The notes beneath the pieces are model-generated. The model searched no databases. It was given only the letters and a program-made list of their open reading frames with translations, and had not been told where the DNA came from. The position numbers and the translations under genes are program-made. From positions 707,196 through 771,195 of the forward strand of contig CM020618.1 of NCBI GenBank assembly GCA_009829735.1: a DNA stretch of 64,000 nt, given 5' to 3'. Positions 23,174-33,748 of the stretch are shown here, in pieces. How positions within the stretch are numbered: position 1 is the first letter of the stretch; the number at the start of each line of letters is the position of its first letter. The stretch comes from Pyropia yezoensis (lineage: Eukaryota; Rhodophyta; Bangiophyceae; Bangiales; Bangiaceae).

Positions 23174-23713
23174 CTAGAAGTAAACTGACCGGACTAAGCG
23201 GATCAGAAAAAAGTGGTTTACAAGCGCCTTGTCATTGTTGCGCCTGTCTTCGTTCCGTCCGCGGGAGTAGGCCGCTTCCTCCGCCTCAAGCCGCGGGCAG
23301 ATGGTGCGCTGCAGCTCTACTGGCACCTCCACCTGAAGCCGTGGCGTGACCGGGGGGGAGCATGACAGGGGCCTCTCAGAGAGCCCCGATGTCATGACAG
23401 CGTTGGGGATGGGCGCGTCGTATGCGCCCTTGGCCATACTTGTGCTCCAGATCCTCTGCTGTTTGTTGTCGCTCTCGCTTGCCCTTCCTTCCTTGCCAAT
23501 TTGAGCTGCCGCCCGCCGATAAATGTGAGATGACGCCGCCCACGGGGGCACGCCGCTTGCAATCAGGGTTTCCTTGAGGTGATCCTCGTGGACTGGTACG
23601 GCATTTCTTTGAAGCAGCCACCCTGCGCAGAAGGAGAAACTAAAAGCCAGTACCATGGGCGGAAGCCGAACCGCTCGCAGGCTGCCCGGAACGTGGCCGG
23701 GTCCACGCGACAC
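23174..23713 (-). CDS. recombinase segment 3: second half of catalytic domain with Tyr
   Basis: Reads SSHIYRRAAAQIGKEG, giving HxxR with His at 23525-23527 and Arg at 23516-23518. RIWSTSMAKGAY follows with Trp near 23447-23449 and the candidate nucleophile Tyr at 23420-23422. VTPRLQVEVPVELQRTICP comes next, like the PR...P..L...FP tail of Crypton recombinases. Together with the Arg in segment 2 the whole catalytic set is present. The first 30 or so codons overlap segment 2 in another frame and are probably not translated. Confidence 0.65.
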   Translation of the reverse strand: MSRGPGHVPGSLRAVRLPPMVLAFSFSFCAGWLLQRNAVPVHEDHLKETLIASGVPPWAASSHIYRRAAAQIGKEGRASESDNKQQRIWSTSMAKGAYDAPIPNAVMTSGLSERPLSCSPPVTPRLQVEVPVELQRTICPRLEAEEAAYSRGRNEDRRNNDKALVNHFFLIRLVRSVYF

Positions 23714-24498
23714 AGCACCAGCAGAGCATTGCTTGGCTTACATTCTCGAGCAAACGACATGGGCGGGCGCGGCGTGTCCTGGCCTGGTCGGTGGTAGGCA
23801 GCATCCAGGGCATCTGCCGCCGCACCGAATGGGCAAAACCACGCATTTTCATGCGGCAGGCTGCCGATGCAGGGCGTGATGCACTGGGTGGTCTTGGTCG
23901 CGAGAATTTAAGTGCTAAACACGTCGAGAGCTTTCCCGTGCGCGGAGAACATCGCCGGAAGCTGGCGCACAACCATGTCGCTCCAGACAATGCCGTGTGC
24001 GGTCGCCCCGCGTGCCTCGAGCGAGAAGGATAGCACAAACAGCGAGGCAAGTAAAGCCCTAAGCCGGTGCTTCATAGCAGATGTAGGCAAGAGGAGAAGC
24101 CAGCGGACCGCAGCTTTGCGCTGATCATCAGACAATGACGGGGATCGGCGCCCAAGGGTCTTGGACGCCCCGGCCGCGTGGTCCTCAAGCACCTTCTCGC
24201 GCTTCCGCTTCTTGCAGACGGACACCGCAAGTTCGTAGCTACTTGCTGATGCGTACTCTTCTCGCCACCAGCGTGAGCAGCACTCACAGGTCGCGTCACG
24301 GAAGAGAACGTTGAGGGTTTTGGCAATCTTTGACAGGGCGTTGACATTGTTGAGCAGGACCTGAGGCCCCACCTGCCGCGGGAGCGCGCCTCCGGCCTCG
24401 TGCGCCTCAGCAGAAGACACGAAAGGGTCAGTGGGGGAAAAGCCCTCCGAAACGCTGCCCACCACTCCGAGGGGGGCGTCGTGGGCTTCGCCCTCCAA
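23563..24498 (-). CDS. recombinase segment 2: first half of NDC10_II-like catalytic domain
   Basis: Contains KTLNVLFRDATCECC and then LRALLASLFVLSFSLEARG. The Arg at 24010-24012 matches the first catalytic Arg in the RGE-like motif of Crypton recombinases, followed by IVWSDM. One in-frame TAA interrupts at 23908-23910. The same frame continues with HENAWFCPFGAAADALDAAY, equivalent to the conserved CPVGALA segment of NDC10_II proteins. Segment 3 begins in another frame near 23620. The stop could lie in a short retained intron, be an assembly error, or be true decay. Confidence 0.65.
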
Positions 24499-24533
24499 GC
24501 GCTCATTTGCGTGCAGATGAAGCGCAGGTAGAG

Positions 24534-25574
24534 TTATGGCTGGCGCATCTGTGGCGTTGTCGACGACCTGCTGCCGCCTACCTGACCCCGCACTACGACT
24601 CTAACCCGGCCGCACATTCGCAGGGGATGGATGCACGGCAGTCTCTCGTCCCTGCTTGGCTGGTCGTCTTCGTCCTCTGCAGGCCGCGCGCGCTTGCGGG
24701 TCGCCACACGCTGGCCCTTCTCAGCCTCCAGAAGTGAGACGACAGTCGTGCGACTGATGGGCATGACCGGGGCGTCATCGCCGGACTTCTCCGCGGCCCA
24801 GCGGCAGAAGGCGGCTACGGCCCCGCTGTAGGTGTTGATCGTTGTCTTGCTGCCCTTGTATGTGGCGCTCACGGTGTGTTGAAGCCCGTGGTTCCGCACC
24901 ACACTAGTCACAGTCCCGACGAGAGCGTAGTAACCATTCTCTGCGAGGTGCAGCGCCTGGACCACCACAGCCTGCGTGTTGATCAAGGACAGGCCGAACC
25001 CACGAGAGTAGTTAGCCAGCGCCACCATGTGCACGCACGCCGCGCTGTCTTGTTCCCGCTCTGGAGGTTTCCGCGTGTACCCAGGCGGGGGTCCCACGTT
25101 GGCCGCTGTCGCTCCCGGCGTGTCTCCCCCGCGCTGGACAGACGAGTAGAGAGAGCCCATCTGGATGAGCCTGCCACCAATTTCGGGCTTGTTGACAAAT
25201 AAGCGCGCAACGAGGTTTCGGTGCGTGTACGCCTCAACGCCGCCCACAAGCTGTAGAAACCCGGCCGACCGCTCGCCAACCGCCTCACCCATATGGCGTC
25301 CATGGAGGCGCACGACTGGGGCGACCAACAGGTCACGTCTCGGGGGCTCGGCAGGTGGCGGTCGCGCAGAGGCCCCCGCCAAGCTGGGCGTTGAGCCGAA
25401 GACAGCCAGATCAGGCCCGGGGGTGAGCAGCCGGAAGGGCGCCACTTCTGTCGCAATCGGAGCCGAAGAAGCGGCAATGGCAGCGACGGCGTGCTGGCTG
25501 ACGTATGGGAACTGCCCACTCCCGCCGCCGCGCGCAGGCCTAGCAGCACCGGTTGATGCGCCTACGGTTGCCAC
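24534..25574 (-). CDS. recombinase segment 1: N-terminal and core-binding domain
   Basis: An open 346-codon stretch. Residues 1-90 are Ala/Pro-rich. Residues 95-240 are mixed helical, with HLAENGYYALVGT. Residues 244-263 read TTINTYSGAVAAFCRWAAEK, the T-x3-Y-x5-F-x2-W pattern of tyrosine-recombinase core-binding domains. A basic KRARPAED patch follows near 294-301. The first codon is GTG and directly follows an in-frame TAA (25575-25577). The same frame continues upstream to 25916, so the true start is unclear; an ATG (MSVRGVPSG) lies upstream. The last 28 or so residues look non-coding. A GT donor near the CIHPL sequence and an AG acceptor before segment 2 would remove them. Confidence 0.65.
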   Translation of the reverse strand: MATVGASTGAARPARGGGSGQFPYVSQHAVAAIAASSAPIATEVAPFRLLTPGPDLAVFGSTPSLAGASARPPPAEPPRRDLLVAPVVRLHGRHMGEAVGERSAGFLQLVGGVEAYTHRNLVARLFVNKPEIGGRLIQMGSLYSSVQRGGDTPGATAANVGPPPGYTRKPPEREQDSAACVHMVALANYSRGFGLSLINTQAVVVQALHLAENGYYALVGTVTSVVRNHGLQHTVSATYKGSKTTINTYSGAVAAFCRWAAEKSGDDAPVMPISRTTVVSLLEAEKGQRVATRKRARPAEDEDDQPSRDERLPCIHPLRMCGRVRVVVRGQVGGSRSSTTPQMRQP

Positions 25575-27004
25575 TTAAAGGGGGCAGCGGGAGCGAGCGC
25601 CGCGGCGGCGCTTCGCGCCACCTGCTCGACCACTCCCGTTCCTGGTTCTATCCGATGGAGAGACGTGAAGGGCGACCCGCCCTGCGACGACAATGCCCCA
25701 ATCGGTGTCAGGCTCGACAGTGCCTCCCGAAGGGACGCCGCGAACCGACATGTTCGGCTGAGCCGGCGATGGTCGCTGTGGCAGTCCGATCGGTCGGGGC
25801 TTCAGCGACAGTGGCTGGAGCTGGCCACCAGAAGGGGGATGTGGCGTCAGGGCCGCCACACGCGGCGACCGATAAGACTCAACCGGTCCCTGCCGTCCTC
25901 CAACCGCACACGCCACGAATTACCCGGACAGCCGCGCACCCCCAGAAGCGCGCGCCCCCCTCCACTTCCGCCGACAGCACAGACGCTCGCAACGCCGTAA
26001 GGTACCCTCCCGGCGATCCCTGTCAGCGAGCCCCCTCGGTTGCGACCCCTTCTCAACGCAGGAGCACTAACTGCCACAGCATCGTGCCCCAGTCTCTCGG
26101 GCGGCCCCGCCCAAAGGCCAAGGCGCGCAGCTGGCGCACCCAAGCACGGCCGACACGTGCATGCCAGTGGCGGTGCCGCGAGCCTCTGCGCGAGAGGGAT
26201 GTTAAGACCCAGTCCCAGGCGGTGTGCTGTGGGCCACAGTGAAGTGAGCCGCACGGCCACCCCCGGTGCTGCCGGCCGTACGACTGCCCCATTGCCCACT
26301 TGGCCGCCACGCGCTCCCGTAGACGAGGCAGCGTAGGGGAGTTGGCCGGGCGCCAAGGCGGGCACATCGGGGGGGCGGCGACGGCACGGAGAGGCCTGCA
26401 GAATGGTGGGATCAGGGGCTTCCGCGCAACGGGCCCAAAGCCCGCGCGCGCGTCCCCGCGCTCGGTCGGCGCGACCGGGCGTTGCGTTCACGGGGCGGTG
26501 GGAACGCTGGCGGGGAGGGTTCGTGGCAGTGACGACCGGCCGCAGCGCTTCCGCACGCGCCACTCCGACGGGCAGTCCGACGGGCGTGGACGCGCTCTAA
26601 GCTCGCCCGACGTGGGGTTTGCCCTCGCCGATTTTGCGCACCAGCCCATGGGGCAGACACATGGGCCGCTGGACAACATCTAGAATCCCTCGCGTTCCGC
26701 GTCTGCGGGCGGGCAAAATCGTGGACTTAAAGTCGCCCCCCCCCCACACCCCTTTCTCAAGCGTCGAAACGGGGGGGGGTCGGTTGTACTTGTCGGATCC
26801 GACCTGGTCGCCCCGAGTCGGACCGCTCTCCGATTCTCCGACTGGTTGGGGACATCTGGCGGTCATGGATGACCCCGGCCTCGCTCACAGGAGTCATGGC
26901 CGCCGCGAAGTCACCCTCCGAGTCATACAGTTATTCGATTATTGCAGTTTCCCGAATTCTGTCTCATGAAGACAAGAGCAACAGCGCGACAACAGGGCCA
27001 CGAG
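25575..27004. other. GC-rich region without a supported gene
   Basis: Several long open stretches exist on both strands (for example 25847-26563 minus). They are Arg/Pro/Gly-rich with no recognisable domain, as expected by chance in GC-rich DNA. A run of nine C at about 26736-26744 and of nine G at about 26770-26778 stand out. Upstream exons of the recombinase gene could lie here. Confidence 0.5.
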
Positions 27005-27334
27005 CCAATCAAGTGCTGGCAGCTCGCAGAGGACAAATAGCGTGCTGCGCCGCTTTCCAGCTGATCAGGCGATGATTGGCTGCAGTCGCAGCGTATCTCG
27101 CACCGCACGCTGGTTGGTCAGAACGCTGTTGTTTTCTCGTACGATCTCGGCGGCTTTTCCTCTATCTTGGCCCGCTTCCTTCAAGAATGGGGGAGCGGTC
27201 GCAACTGGTTCCTGTTGATGCCTGTTCCTCTTTGATGCGGGCCGAAATCTCCAGAAAATCTCAGATCACACTTTTCCCACCCCCACGCGGAGCAGTCATT
27301 GGTCAGCGGTTCGCCTTTTGAGGCATGCCATTGG
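27005..27334. promoter_or_regulatory. cluster of CCAAT/ATTGG boxes
   Basis: CCAAT at 27005-27009 and ATTGG at 27075-27079, 27298-27302 and 27330-27334, in a stretch clearly less GC-rich than its surroundings. TATAAA-like sequence (CAATATAAACG) lies near 27388-27398. This looks like a promoter-type region. No coding start can be attached to it; an LTR-like sequence begins at 27531. Confidence 0.35.
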
Positions 27335-27530
27335 CCTTTTGTGGTCTTATTGTTGCTGTTGTCGCGATGAGACAAATGTTGGGGTACAGCAATATAAACG
27401 AGCCGATCACGCAGAAAAATACCGTGAACTGCGCTTCCAGTAGAGTACTTCCGCAGTTGTGATGCGACCACCCCAACAGTATTTCGACGCATGTCTGTCG
27501 AACACCCGCACCAGTTCTGGTTCCTGCGTG

Positions 27531-27890
27531 TAAAGATTTGCCCCTTAATTCCCAACCCGGAACCCATGGGATATGGACTGGGACCTCTCCTTACATGTCC
27601 GGCCCCGATAACTCCCCCCAACACACATCAATTCCCCACTACCCTGGGCGACACCACGCTATATCCCTGACATTTTGTGGACGTCGGCCGACCGCACGAA
27701 AGCCGCCGTCAACGCACTGTCGGAACCCTGTCATGGACGTCGAAACTCGACAACGAGTAGCGAGTGACATCGTCGACCAACCACGGGCGGACATCCCCGT
27801 CTGTGCTGCCTGAATTTTATTCTCTGCGCTGCTTGAAAGCTGGCATCAAGGACCAGTCACATGATTCTCCGACACTGAGGACACCACGCA
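27531..27890 (+). repeat. diverged LTR-like sequence related to chromovirus D
   Basis: Starts TGTAAAGATTTGCCCC and continues with GACTGGGACCTC and CCTTACA. The same order and spacing occur in the D LTR read on the minus strand from 28769 (TGTAAGGATTTCCCCC, CTGGGACCTCGCCTTACA). It is clearly more diverged than the A or B LTR pairs. No internal element sequence is attached. Its right end is not defined. Confidence 0.5.
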
Positions 27891-27899
27891 TCCTCGCTG

Positions 27900-28769
27900 G
27901 CGGCTGAGTGCGATATGACTGTGTGAGGAACCACCCACACTTGGGCAGCCCTCAACGAACTCGTGATGGTGTCAGCGACCCGTGCCAGCCAATAGAGCGA
28001 CAGGGTGCGGGGAAGAGGATGGAGGTGGGGACGGTGGTGGGTCCTGGGGAAGAGGACGGCGCGACGTCGGTGGTGATCGAGAGGGTTCAAAGGGTGAAGG
28101 TCGTCTTTGGTCTGTGTCTGTGGTTGCCCTTCCGGTCTCCCCCGGTGGCGCCGACACTCACGCACTATATACTCGCGTCGGGGCACCCGAGGTGCCCCAA
28201 AGCATGCGTTTCCCCGTCGCTCCACCGGTAGGCACAAAACGGCCCAAAAACAAAGCATGGCTCTCAGAACAAAGCATGGGCGGGCGTGCGCACTAAAGGA
28301 GTGCAGCCCCAGTTTGCCCCAAACGAAGGGGTCCGGCGTGCGGCGCCTAGGGCGCCGCCCCAGCCGGCTCCAGACGCCAGTCGGCCCGAAGGTCCGAGAG
28401 GCGTGTAAGCACGATTCGATCGAGTCGGCCGAATCGGCCAGCCGGCTAGCCAGTCACATCGCTGCAATGCTGCAGCGAGGACATTTTAACGGACTCGCCA
28501 GCTGTGGCAGATGTGGCTCGTCATGGGTGCTGACGGTGGCGCCTTTCGACAGGCCATGATGGGCTGTCGATGGCTGCTGTCGTGCGGCCGGCAGACACCG
28601 TGAGACAGCGGCTGACTCATCTTGCGTCTGGAAGGTACACCGCGTCATGCCCCACAATACAAGGAGTTGATCCATGTTGCCAGGAGTTGATTCGGCAGGA
28701 TCTGTAAGGCGAGGTCCCAGATATTATCCCTTAAGTATTAGGCATGGGATTAGGGGGGAAATCCTTACA
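27900..28769 (-). repeat. 3' LTR of chromovirus D (outer end uncertain)
   Basis: Begins TGTAAGGATT at 28769, immediately after a polypurine tract. The pol stop codon lies in the first LTR bases. TATATA at 28166-28171 is a plausible LTR promoter. With no second LTR to compare, the outer end cannot be fixed. Confidence 0.55.
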
Positions 28770-31700
28770 CCTCCCCCCCATAGGACGTGCATCGAAGGAA
28801 GGCGTCGAGAACCTCAGGTGCGTTGTCGAGGTCTTGCGTGGTTAGCCAGGTGTTCTCACTGACATCGCAGCCTTTCCACTTGACCAGGTACTGCAGTCGT
28901 CCACGGCGTTTTCGTGACCGAATAATGGAGTCCACTTCGTACTCAACCGATCCGTCCGGAAATGCGACCGGAGCTGGAGCGGGAGGAAGTTGACCATACG
29001 GATCAGCGTTGTACGGCTTGAGTAGACTGGCGTGAAAGGCGTTGTGCACCTTTCGATCAAGGACTGCTTGAGGCAGATCCAGACGGAACGTAACATGATT
29101 GATGTTTTCAGTGACTCGGTATGGTCCCGAAAACTTGGGCATCAACTTGCGAGCGCCCTGGAAGGCGTCCGGCATAAGGTTCTTGGTGCTCAGGAGCACG
29201 AGGTCGTCGACAGCGATCGTACATGGTCGGCGTCGACGGTTAGCGTACGCCGAGCGCGTCTCATTGGCCTTCTTGATAGCAGTAATGGCAGTCTCCTGAG
29301 CTTTTTGCAGACTGCTTAGCCAATCTGAGACTGCTGGTAGTTTCGATTCCTTGCTCTCGACGATGTCGACAGGTACTGTCCTTGGTTCAAAGCCGTAGTT
29401 CAGGAATAATGAGGAGTACGTCGTGACCGCATTGGGTGACCGGTTGTAAGCTACTTCTGCAGCAACAAGGAAGAGGTCCCAATCACCCTGATGATGGTTC
29501 ACGAAGTTTCGCAGGATTTCTTCAATCTTCTTGATCATGATCTCGGTTTGTCCGTCCGTCTGGGGATGATAGGCTGAAGATGCCTGGATCTTGACCTTGA
29601 GAATTTCGGTGAGCGACTGCCAGAAGTTGGAGAAGAAGATACGGTCTCGGTCGCAGACGACGTCGGATGGCAGACCGTGATGACGGTAGACGTGATCATG
29701 GTAGAGTTGCGCTACGACTGGTGCAGTACAGTCGGGCTTCATTGGTGCTAGTCGAATCATCTTCGACAGTCTGTCCACAATGACGTAAATGCCATTGTGG
29801 CCCCTTTGGGTCAGTGGAAGAGGGGTGATGAAGTCCATGGAGACACTTGCCCATCGTTGGTTCGGTGGATCTAGTGGTTTGAGGTGACCCAGGGGTGAAT
29901 GGGTGCCAGCTTTGTTCCGCTGGCACAAATCACATGATTGTACGTATCTTTGGATGTCCTTCCGCATTGTCTTCCAGTAGTATTTGGAAGCAATAGCGTT
30001 GGTGGTTTTCTTAACTCCCATATGTCCTTGGCTTGGGATGTCGTGGTAGTCATGGAGTAGTCTTTGGCGTAGAGTACCAACGGGGATGCACGTACGGTCA
30101 CCTCGTTTCAACAACCTCATGTGAAGCCGGTAGGGAGATACCGGGTCTTTGACTAGGTCGGCAAACTCGGGATCCGCGTTGTACTCTTGGTCTAAGGTGG
30201 CAAGGTCTTGATCACTTTGGCTTATGGTCATGAGGTTGTTGATTTCAGTTTTCTTGGGTAGGCTTTCGATGGTCTTGGTTAGCACGCGACTAAGGAGATC
30301 TTGATTGGGAGCGTGCTTACCGGGGGCGTCTTGTGGTTGCCTTGAAAGAGCATCAGCTACGGGGTTGGAAGTGCCCTTGATGGGGATGATCTTGAAATCG
30401 AATTGCTCCAACAGCTCTAGCCACTTGACTTGGCGGTCGTTGAGCTTCTCTTGGGTTTTCAAGTACCTTAGGGACTCATGGTCGGTGTGCACCTCGAACG
30501 ACCTTCCATGGAGGTAGCAGCGCCAGTGTCGAATGGCTTGTACAACTGCGAGCAGTTCGCGCTCACGGATACTGTAGCGCTGTTCGTGGATGTTCAGCGT
30601 CAATGAGAAGTAGGCCACTGGGCGTCGTCCTTTTCCGTCATCTTGTTCAAGGACAGCGCCAACAGCATACCCACTGGCATCTGTGGAGACGAAGATTGGG
30701 TACCTCTTGTCGAATGGCCTCAGTACTGGTGCACTTGTCGTCAGGGTTTGTAGTTGCTCAAAAGCCTTCTGGGCGTCAGAGATCCATTCGAAGTCGACGT
30801 TTCCAGTAAGCCTTGTGAGGGGTGCAGCCACGGACGCCATTCCCTTAATAAATCGACGATAGAAGTTGACCATGCCGAGGAAAGATTGCACATCTTTTTT
30901 GCTCTGTGGCGTTGCCCATGATCGAATGGCTTGGACCTTGTAGTCCTCCATAGAGAAGCCTTCGATGGAAATGACATGGCCGAGGTAGTCCACAGTTGTT
31001 CGCGCAAATTGGCATTTGCTGAGTTTGGCGTAGAGCTTCTGCTCTCGCAGCTTGTCCAGGGCTTGCCTTAGGTGCTTTAGATGATCTTCGTAAGCTTCAC
31101 TGTAGACCAGGATGTCGTCGAGGTAGACGCAGATAAACTCGTAGAGATAGGGTCGGAAGACGTCATTCATTAGGTTCATGAAGACCGCGGGGGCATTTGT
31201 TAGCCCCAAAGGGTAGCACGGTAAATTCGTAGAACCCGTATTTTGTTCGGAACGCCGTCAGTGGGATAGTATCAGGGTCAAGCCGGATCTGGTGGTAACC
31301 TGATCGGAGGTCGATCTTCGTGAAGTACTTGGCCTTTCGCAGTTGGTCGAAGATGTCGTCAATTCTTGGTAAGGGATATGCGTTCTTGATAGTGGCTTTG
31401 TTCAATGCTCGATAATCGATGCACATTCGCCAGCCACCGTCCTTCTTTGCGGCAAAGAGTACAGAAGAGCCCCACGGTGAGGCACTTGGTTGGATGAACC
31501 CCTTTCGTATGAGGGTTGCAAGTTGTGTCTTGAGTTCATCGAGTTCCCATTCAGATAGGCGATAAATGCCACTGCGACGTGGTTGAGCGTCCTCCGTAAG
31601 CTTGACGCTAAACTTGTGACTGCGTTCAGAGGAAGTCCATCGGGAAGCTCTTCCGGGAAGACGTCGGCGTACTCGTTGAGAATCTCTTGGACGTCATTCT

Positions 31701-32266
31701 TGTCTTCAGCTTCTCCCATTTTGATCGCATTGATGTCAAAGGTGCTGGAAGGATCTTCGGATTGCAGGTAAATGGCGAAGACAGGACCTTTTTAAATAAG
31801 GTCCTTGGCGAGGCGTTGCCTACTAATCAGGCCATGGGGTTTTTGAGGGAGGCAGTGATGGAGATGTTCTTTTGGTTAAACTTGAAGGAGATCTTGTTCT
31901 TCTTGTTGAGGATTTTGGCGTCCTTGTTGTCACGCCATTTCTTCCAAGGATGATGTCGTACGCACTTAGGTCGCATACAGCAAACCGAAGACGTTCTTGG
32001 TATGGCCGATGTGAATCTCTAAGGGTTCAATGGTCTCTGCGAGGACGTGGGAGCGACCATCGGGCATGTTAGCCGCGAAGTCCGTTTCTTTCGTGGTCAC
32101 ATTCAGGGTATTCACGAGGCGCCTGATACGACGTTAATGGAGATCCGTCGTCAAACAGCACCTTAACAAGATGTCCATTGACAGAGGCAGTAGAAAGCAG
32201 AAGCCCGAGACGCGGGCCTTCAAATGGTGACGACATGTTTTCAGGAACCGAAGAAGCGTCTGGCAC
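28765..32266 (-). pseudogene. pol of chromovirus D: PR-RT-RH-INT-chromodomain
   Basis: RT has [20 protein letters not shown] (31367-31426) and VYLDDILVYSE near 31090-31125. RNase H has VSTDASGYAVGAVLEQDDGK near 30645-30705. The integrase zinc region reads SCDLCQRNKAG near 29910-29945. The DDE core has SMDFITPLPL near 29820 and CDRDRIFFSNFW near 29630. The chromodomain at 28790-28960 reads YEVDSIIRSRKRRGRLQYLV and KWKGCDVSENTW. The segment 28765-31209 is open (814 codons). Upstream parts are broken. Confidence 0.9.
28770..28779 (-). promoter_or_regulatory. polypurine tract of chromovirus D
   Basis: GGGGGGGAGG on the minus strand directly precedes the LTR start, the usual plus-strand priming site. 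Confidence 0.75.
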
Positions 32267-32269
32267 CGG

Positions 32270-33153
32270 TTTTGATGACGGTTGCTGCTTCAGTTCCGCT
32301 GGCCTTTTGGGCAGTCCTTGGCCATATGTCCTTTCTCACGGCAGCGGAGGCAGAGGCCTTCACGCATGCAGCGCTGACGCTCTTCAGGCGTGAGTTTCTC
32401 GACTTTGATGCTGGAGATTTCCATGGGAATGACACCCGTCGTGGATGGCCTCGCAGATGTGCCGCCGAGGTGCGTCGAGGCACCAGCCTTGGCAGCCTCC
32501 ACGCGCAGAGCGTCAGTCATGACAGATTCAAGATCCGAGTAGGTCTTGAGACAAAGAGCCTGCCAGATGTCCCGCTTCAAGCCTCGGGTGTAGCGGTCAA
32601 TCTTCTCGGCTTCCGTGATGTCAGGGATGTCCAAGAGGACGCTCAGAAACGTCCTGTTGAACGTTCGACGTCTTTGATTTGGCGCCACGAGTGCAGCTTG
32701 TCTCGTGCCGCTTGTGTCTTGTTCAGTGGACTGAAGCGGCGAATTAGAGCAGAACGGAAGGATTCCCAGTTCGGGACAGCTGTAGTCTGACTGTAGACCT
32801 TCCACCAGTCGAACGCTTCGCCGTCGAGGAAGGTGCAAGCAATACTGCACGCATCGTCGGGGTCACTCAGTCGCACATAGAAATCCATATGCGAGCACCA
32901 CGCTTCAACCGTCCCAGGTTTACCGGAGAAAGCCACGGGTTTGTTCGGCCTCGCGGATTTCATGCCACTAGTAGTGGGCCCTGGCCTTGGCTTCGGACAG
33001 TTGCTGCTTAGCGTCGGCTAGTTCCATCTTATGAGCCTCGAGTTGTTCGCTCATTTGCGCGACAAACGCGGTAAGCTGGGTCCAGGCTTCCATGGTCGGT
33101 GCGTTCGAGCCGAGCCCGGATTGCCGGGTTGACACCCCCTGGGATTGGTACAT
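32270..33153 (-). pseudogene. gag of chromovirus D
   Basis: The N-terminal helix EQLEAHKMELADAKQQLSEA lies at 32970-33050. The capsid-like region has AWCSHMDFYVRLSD and DGEAFDWWKVY near 32790-32900. The CCHC zinc knuckle reads CLRCREKGHMAKDC near 32310-32360. Broken in a few places. Confidence 0.82.
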
Positions 33154-33248
33154 CCATGTGTCTTGGGTTCAAGTCCGAGGCAAACAAACTTACAACCCAG
33201 ATTTCACAAGACTTGCTTGGGGAGGACCCAAGGAAGATCTCGGAGATG

Positions 33249-33748
33249 NNNNNNNNNNNNNNNNNNNNNNNNNNNNNNNNNNNNNNNNNNNNNNNNNNNN
33301 NNNNNNNNNNNNNNNNNNNNNNNNNNNNNNNNNNNNNNNNNNNNNNNNNNNNNNNNNNNNNNNNNNNNNNNNNNNNNNNNNNNNNNNNNNNNNNNNNNNN
33401 NNNNNNNNNNNNNNNNNNNNNNNNNNNNNNNNNNNNNNNNNNNNNNNNNNNNNNNNNNNNNNNNNNNNNNNNNNNNNNNNNNNNNNNNNNNNNNNNNNNN
33501 NNNNNNNNNNNNNNNNNNNNNNNNNNNNNNNNNNNNNNNNNNNNNNNNNNNNNNNNNNNNNNNNNNNNNNNNNNNNNNNNNNNNNNNNNNNNNNNNNNNN
33601 NNNNNNNNNNNNNNNNNNNNNNNNNNNNNNNNNNNNNNNNNNNNNNNNNNNNNNNNNNNNNNNNNNNNNNNNNNNNNNNNNNNNNNNNNNNNNNNNNNNN
33701 NNNNNNNNNNNNNNNNNNNNNNNNNNNNNNNNNNNNNNNNNNNNNNNN
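33249..33748. other. assembly gap (500 N)
   Basis: Placeholder gap. It hides the 5' LTR of D and the 5' LTR, gag and protease start of A2. The neighbourhood of D and A2 rests on scaffolding. Confidence 0.99.

Larger units (their letters stand above)
22135..25574 (-). mobile_element. Crypton-like tyrosine recombinase element/gene, decayed
   Basis: Read on the minus strand, four adjacent segments give in order a core-binding domain, an NDC10_II-like tyrosine-recombinase domain with the Arg, HxxR, Trp and Tyr positions all present, a helical linker, and a GCR1_C-like DNA-binding domain. This order is the hallmark of Cryptons, DNA transposons that move by a tyrosine recombinase and lack terminal inverted repeats. 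The segments are separated by in-frame stops and frame changes; a few could be short introns. Either a fossil Crypton or a domesticated gene. Element ends cannot be placed, because Cryptons carry only very short direct repeats. Confidence 0.75.
27900..33248 (-). mobile_element. Ty3/gypsy chromovirus D
   Basis: On the minus strand it carries gag with zinc knuckle (32270-33153), protease, RT, RNase H, integrase and chromodomain (28765 to about 32266) and a 3' LTR starting at 28769. The 5' LTR is lost in the gap at 33249. The protein sequence is distinct from families A and B: the RT motif is VYLDDILVYS and the integrase has MDFITPLPL. Base composition is markedly lower in GC than its neighbours. 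RT to chromodomain is open for 814 codons. Broken in roughly five or six places, mostly in gag, PR and early RT. The left limit is uncertain. Confidence 0.88.

Noticed and set aside
25847-26563. 238-codon minus-strand frame
   Set aside because: Arg/Pro/Ala-rich without motifs; several equally long frames overlap on both strands in this GC-rich stretch.
33164-33190. tRNA T-arm-like sequence GGGTTCAAGTCC
   Set aside because: No acceptor, D or anticodon arm can be folded around it, and the stem pairing fails; taken as part of the D leader.
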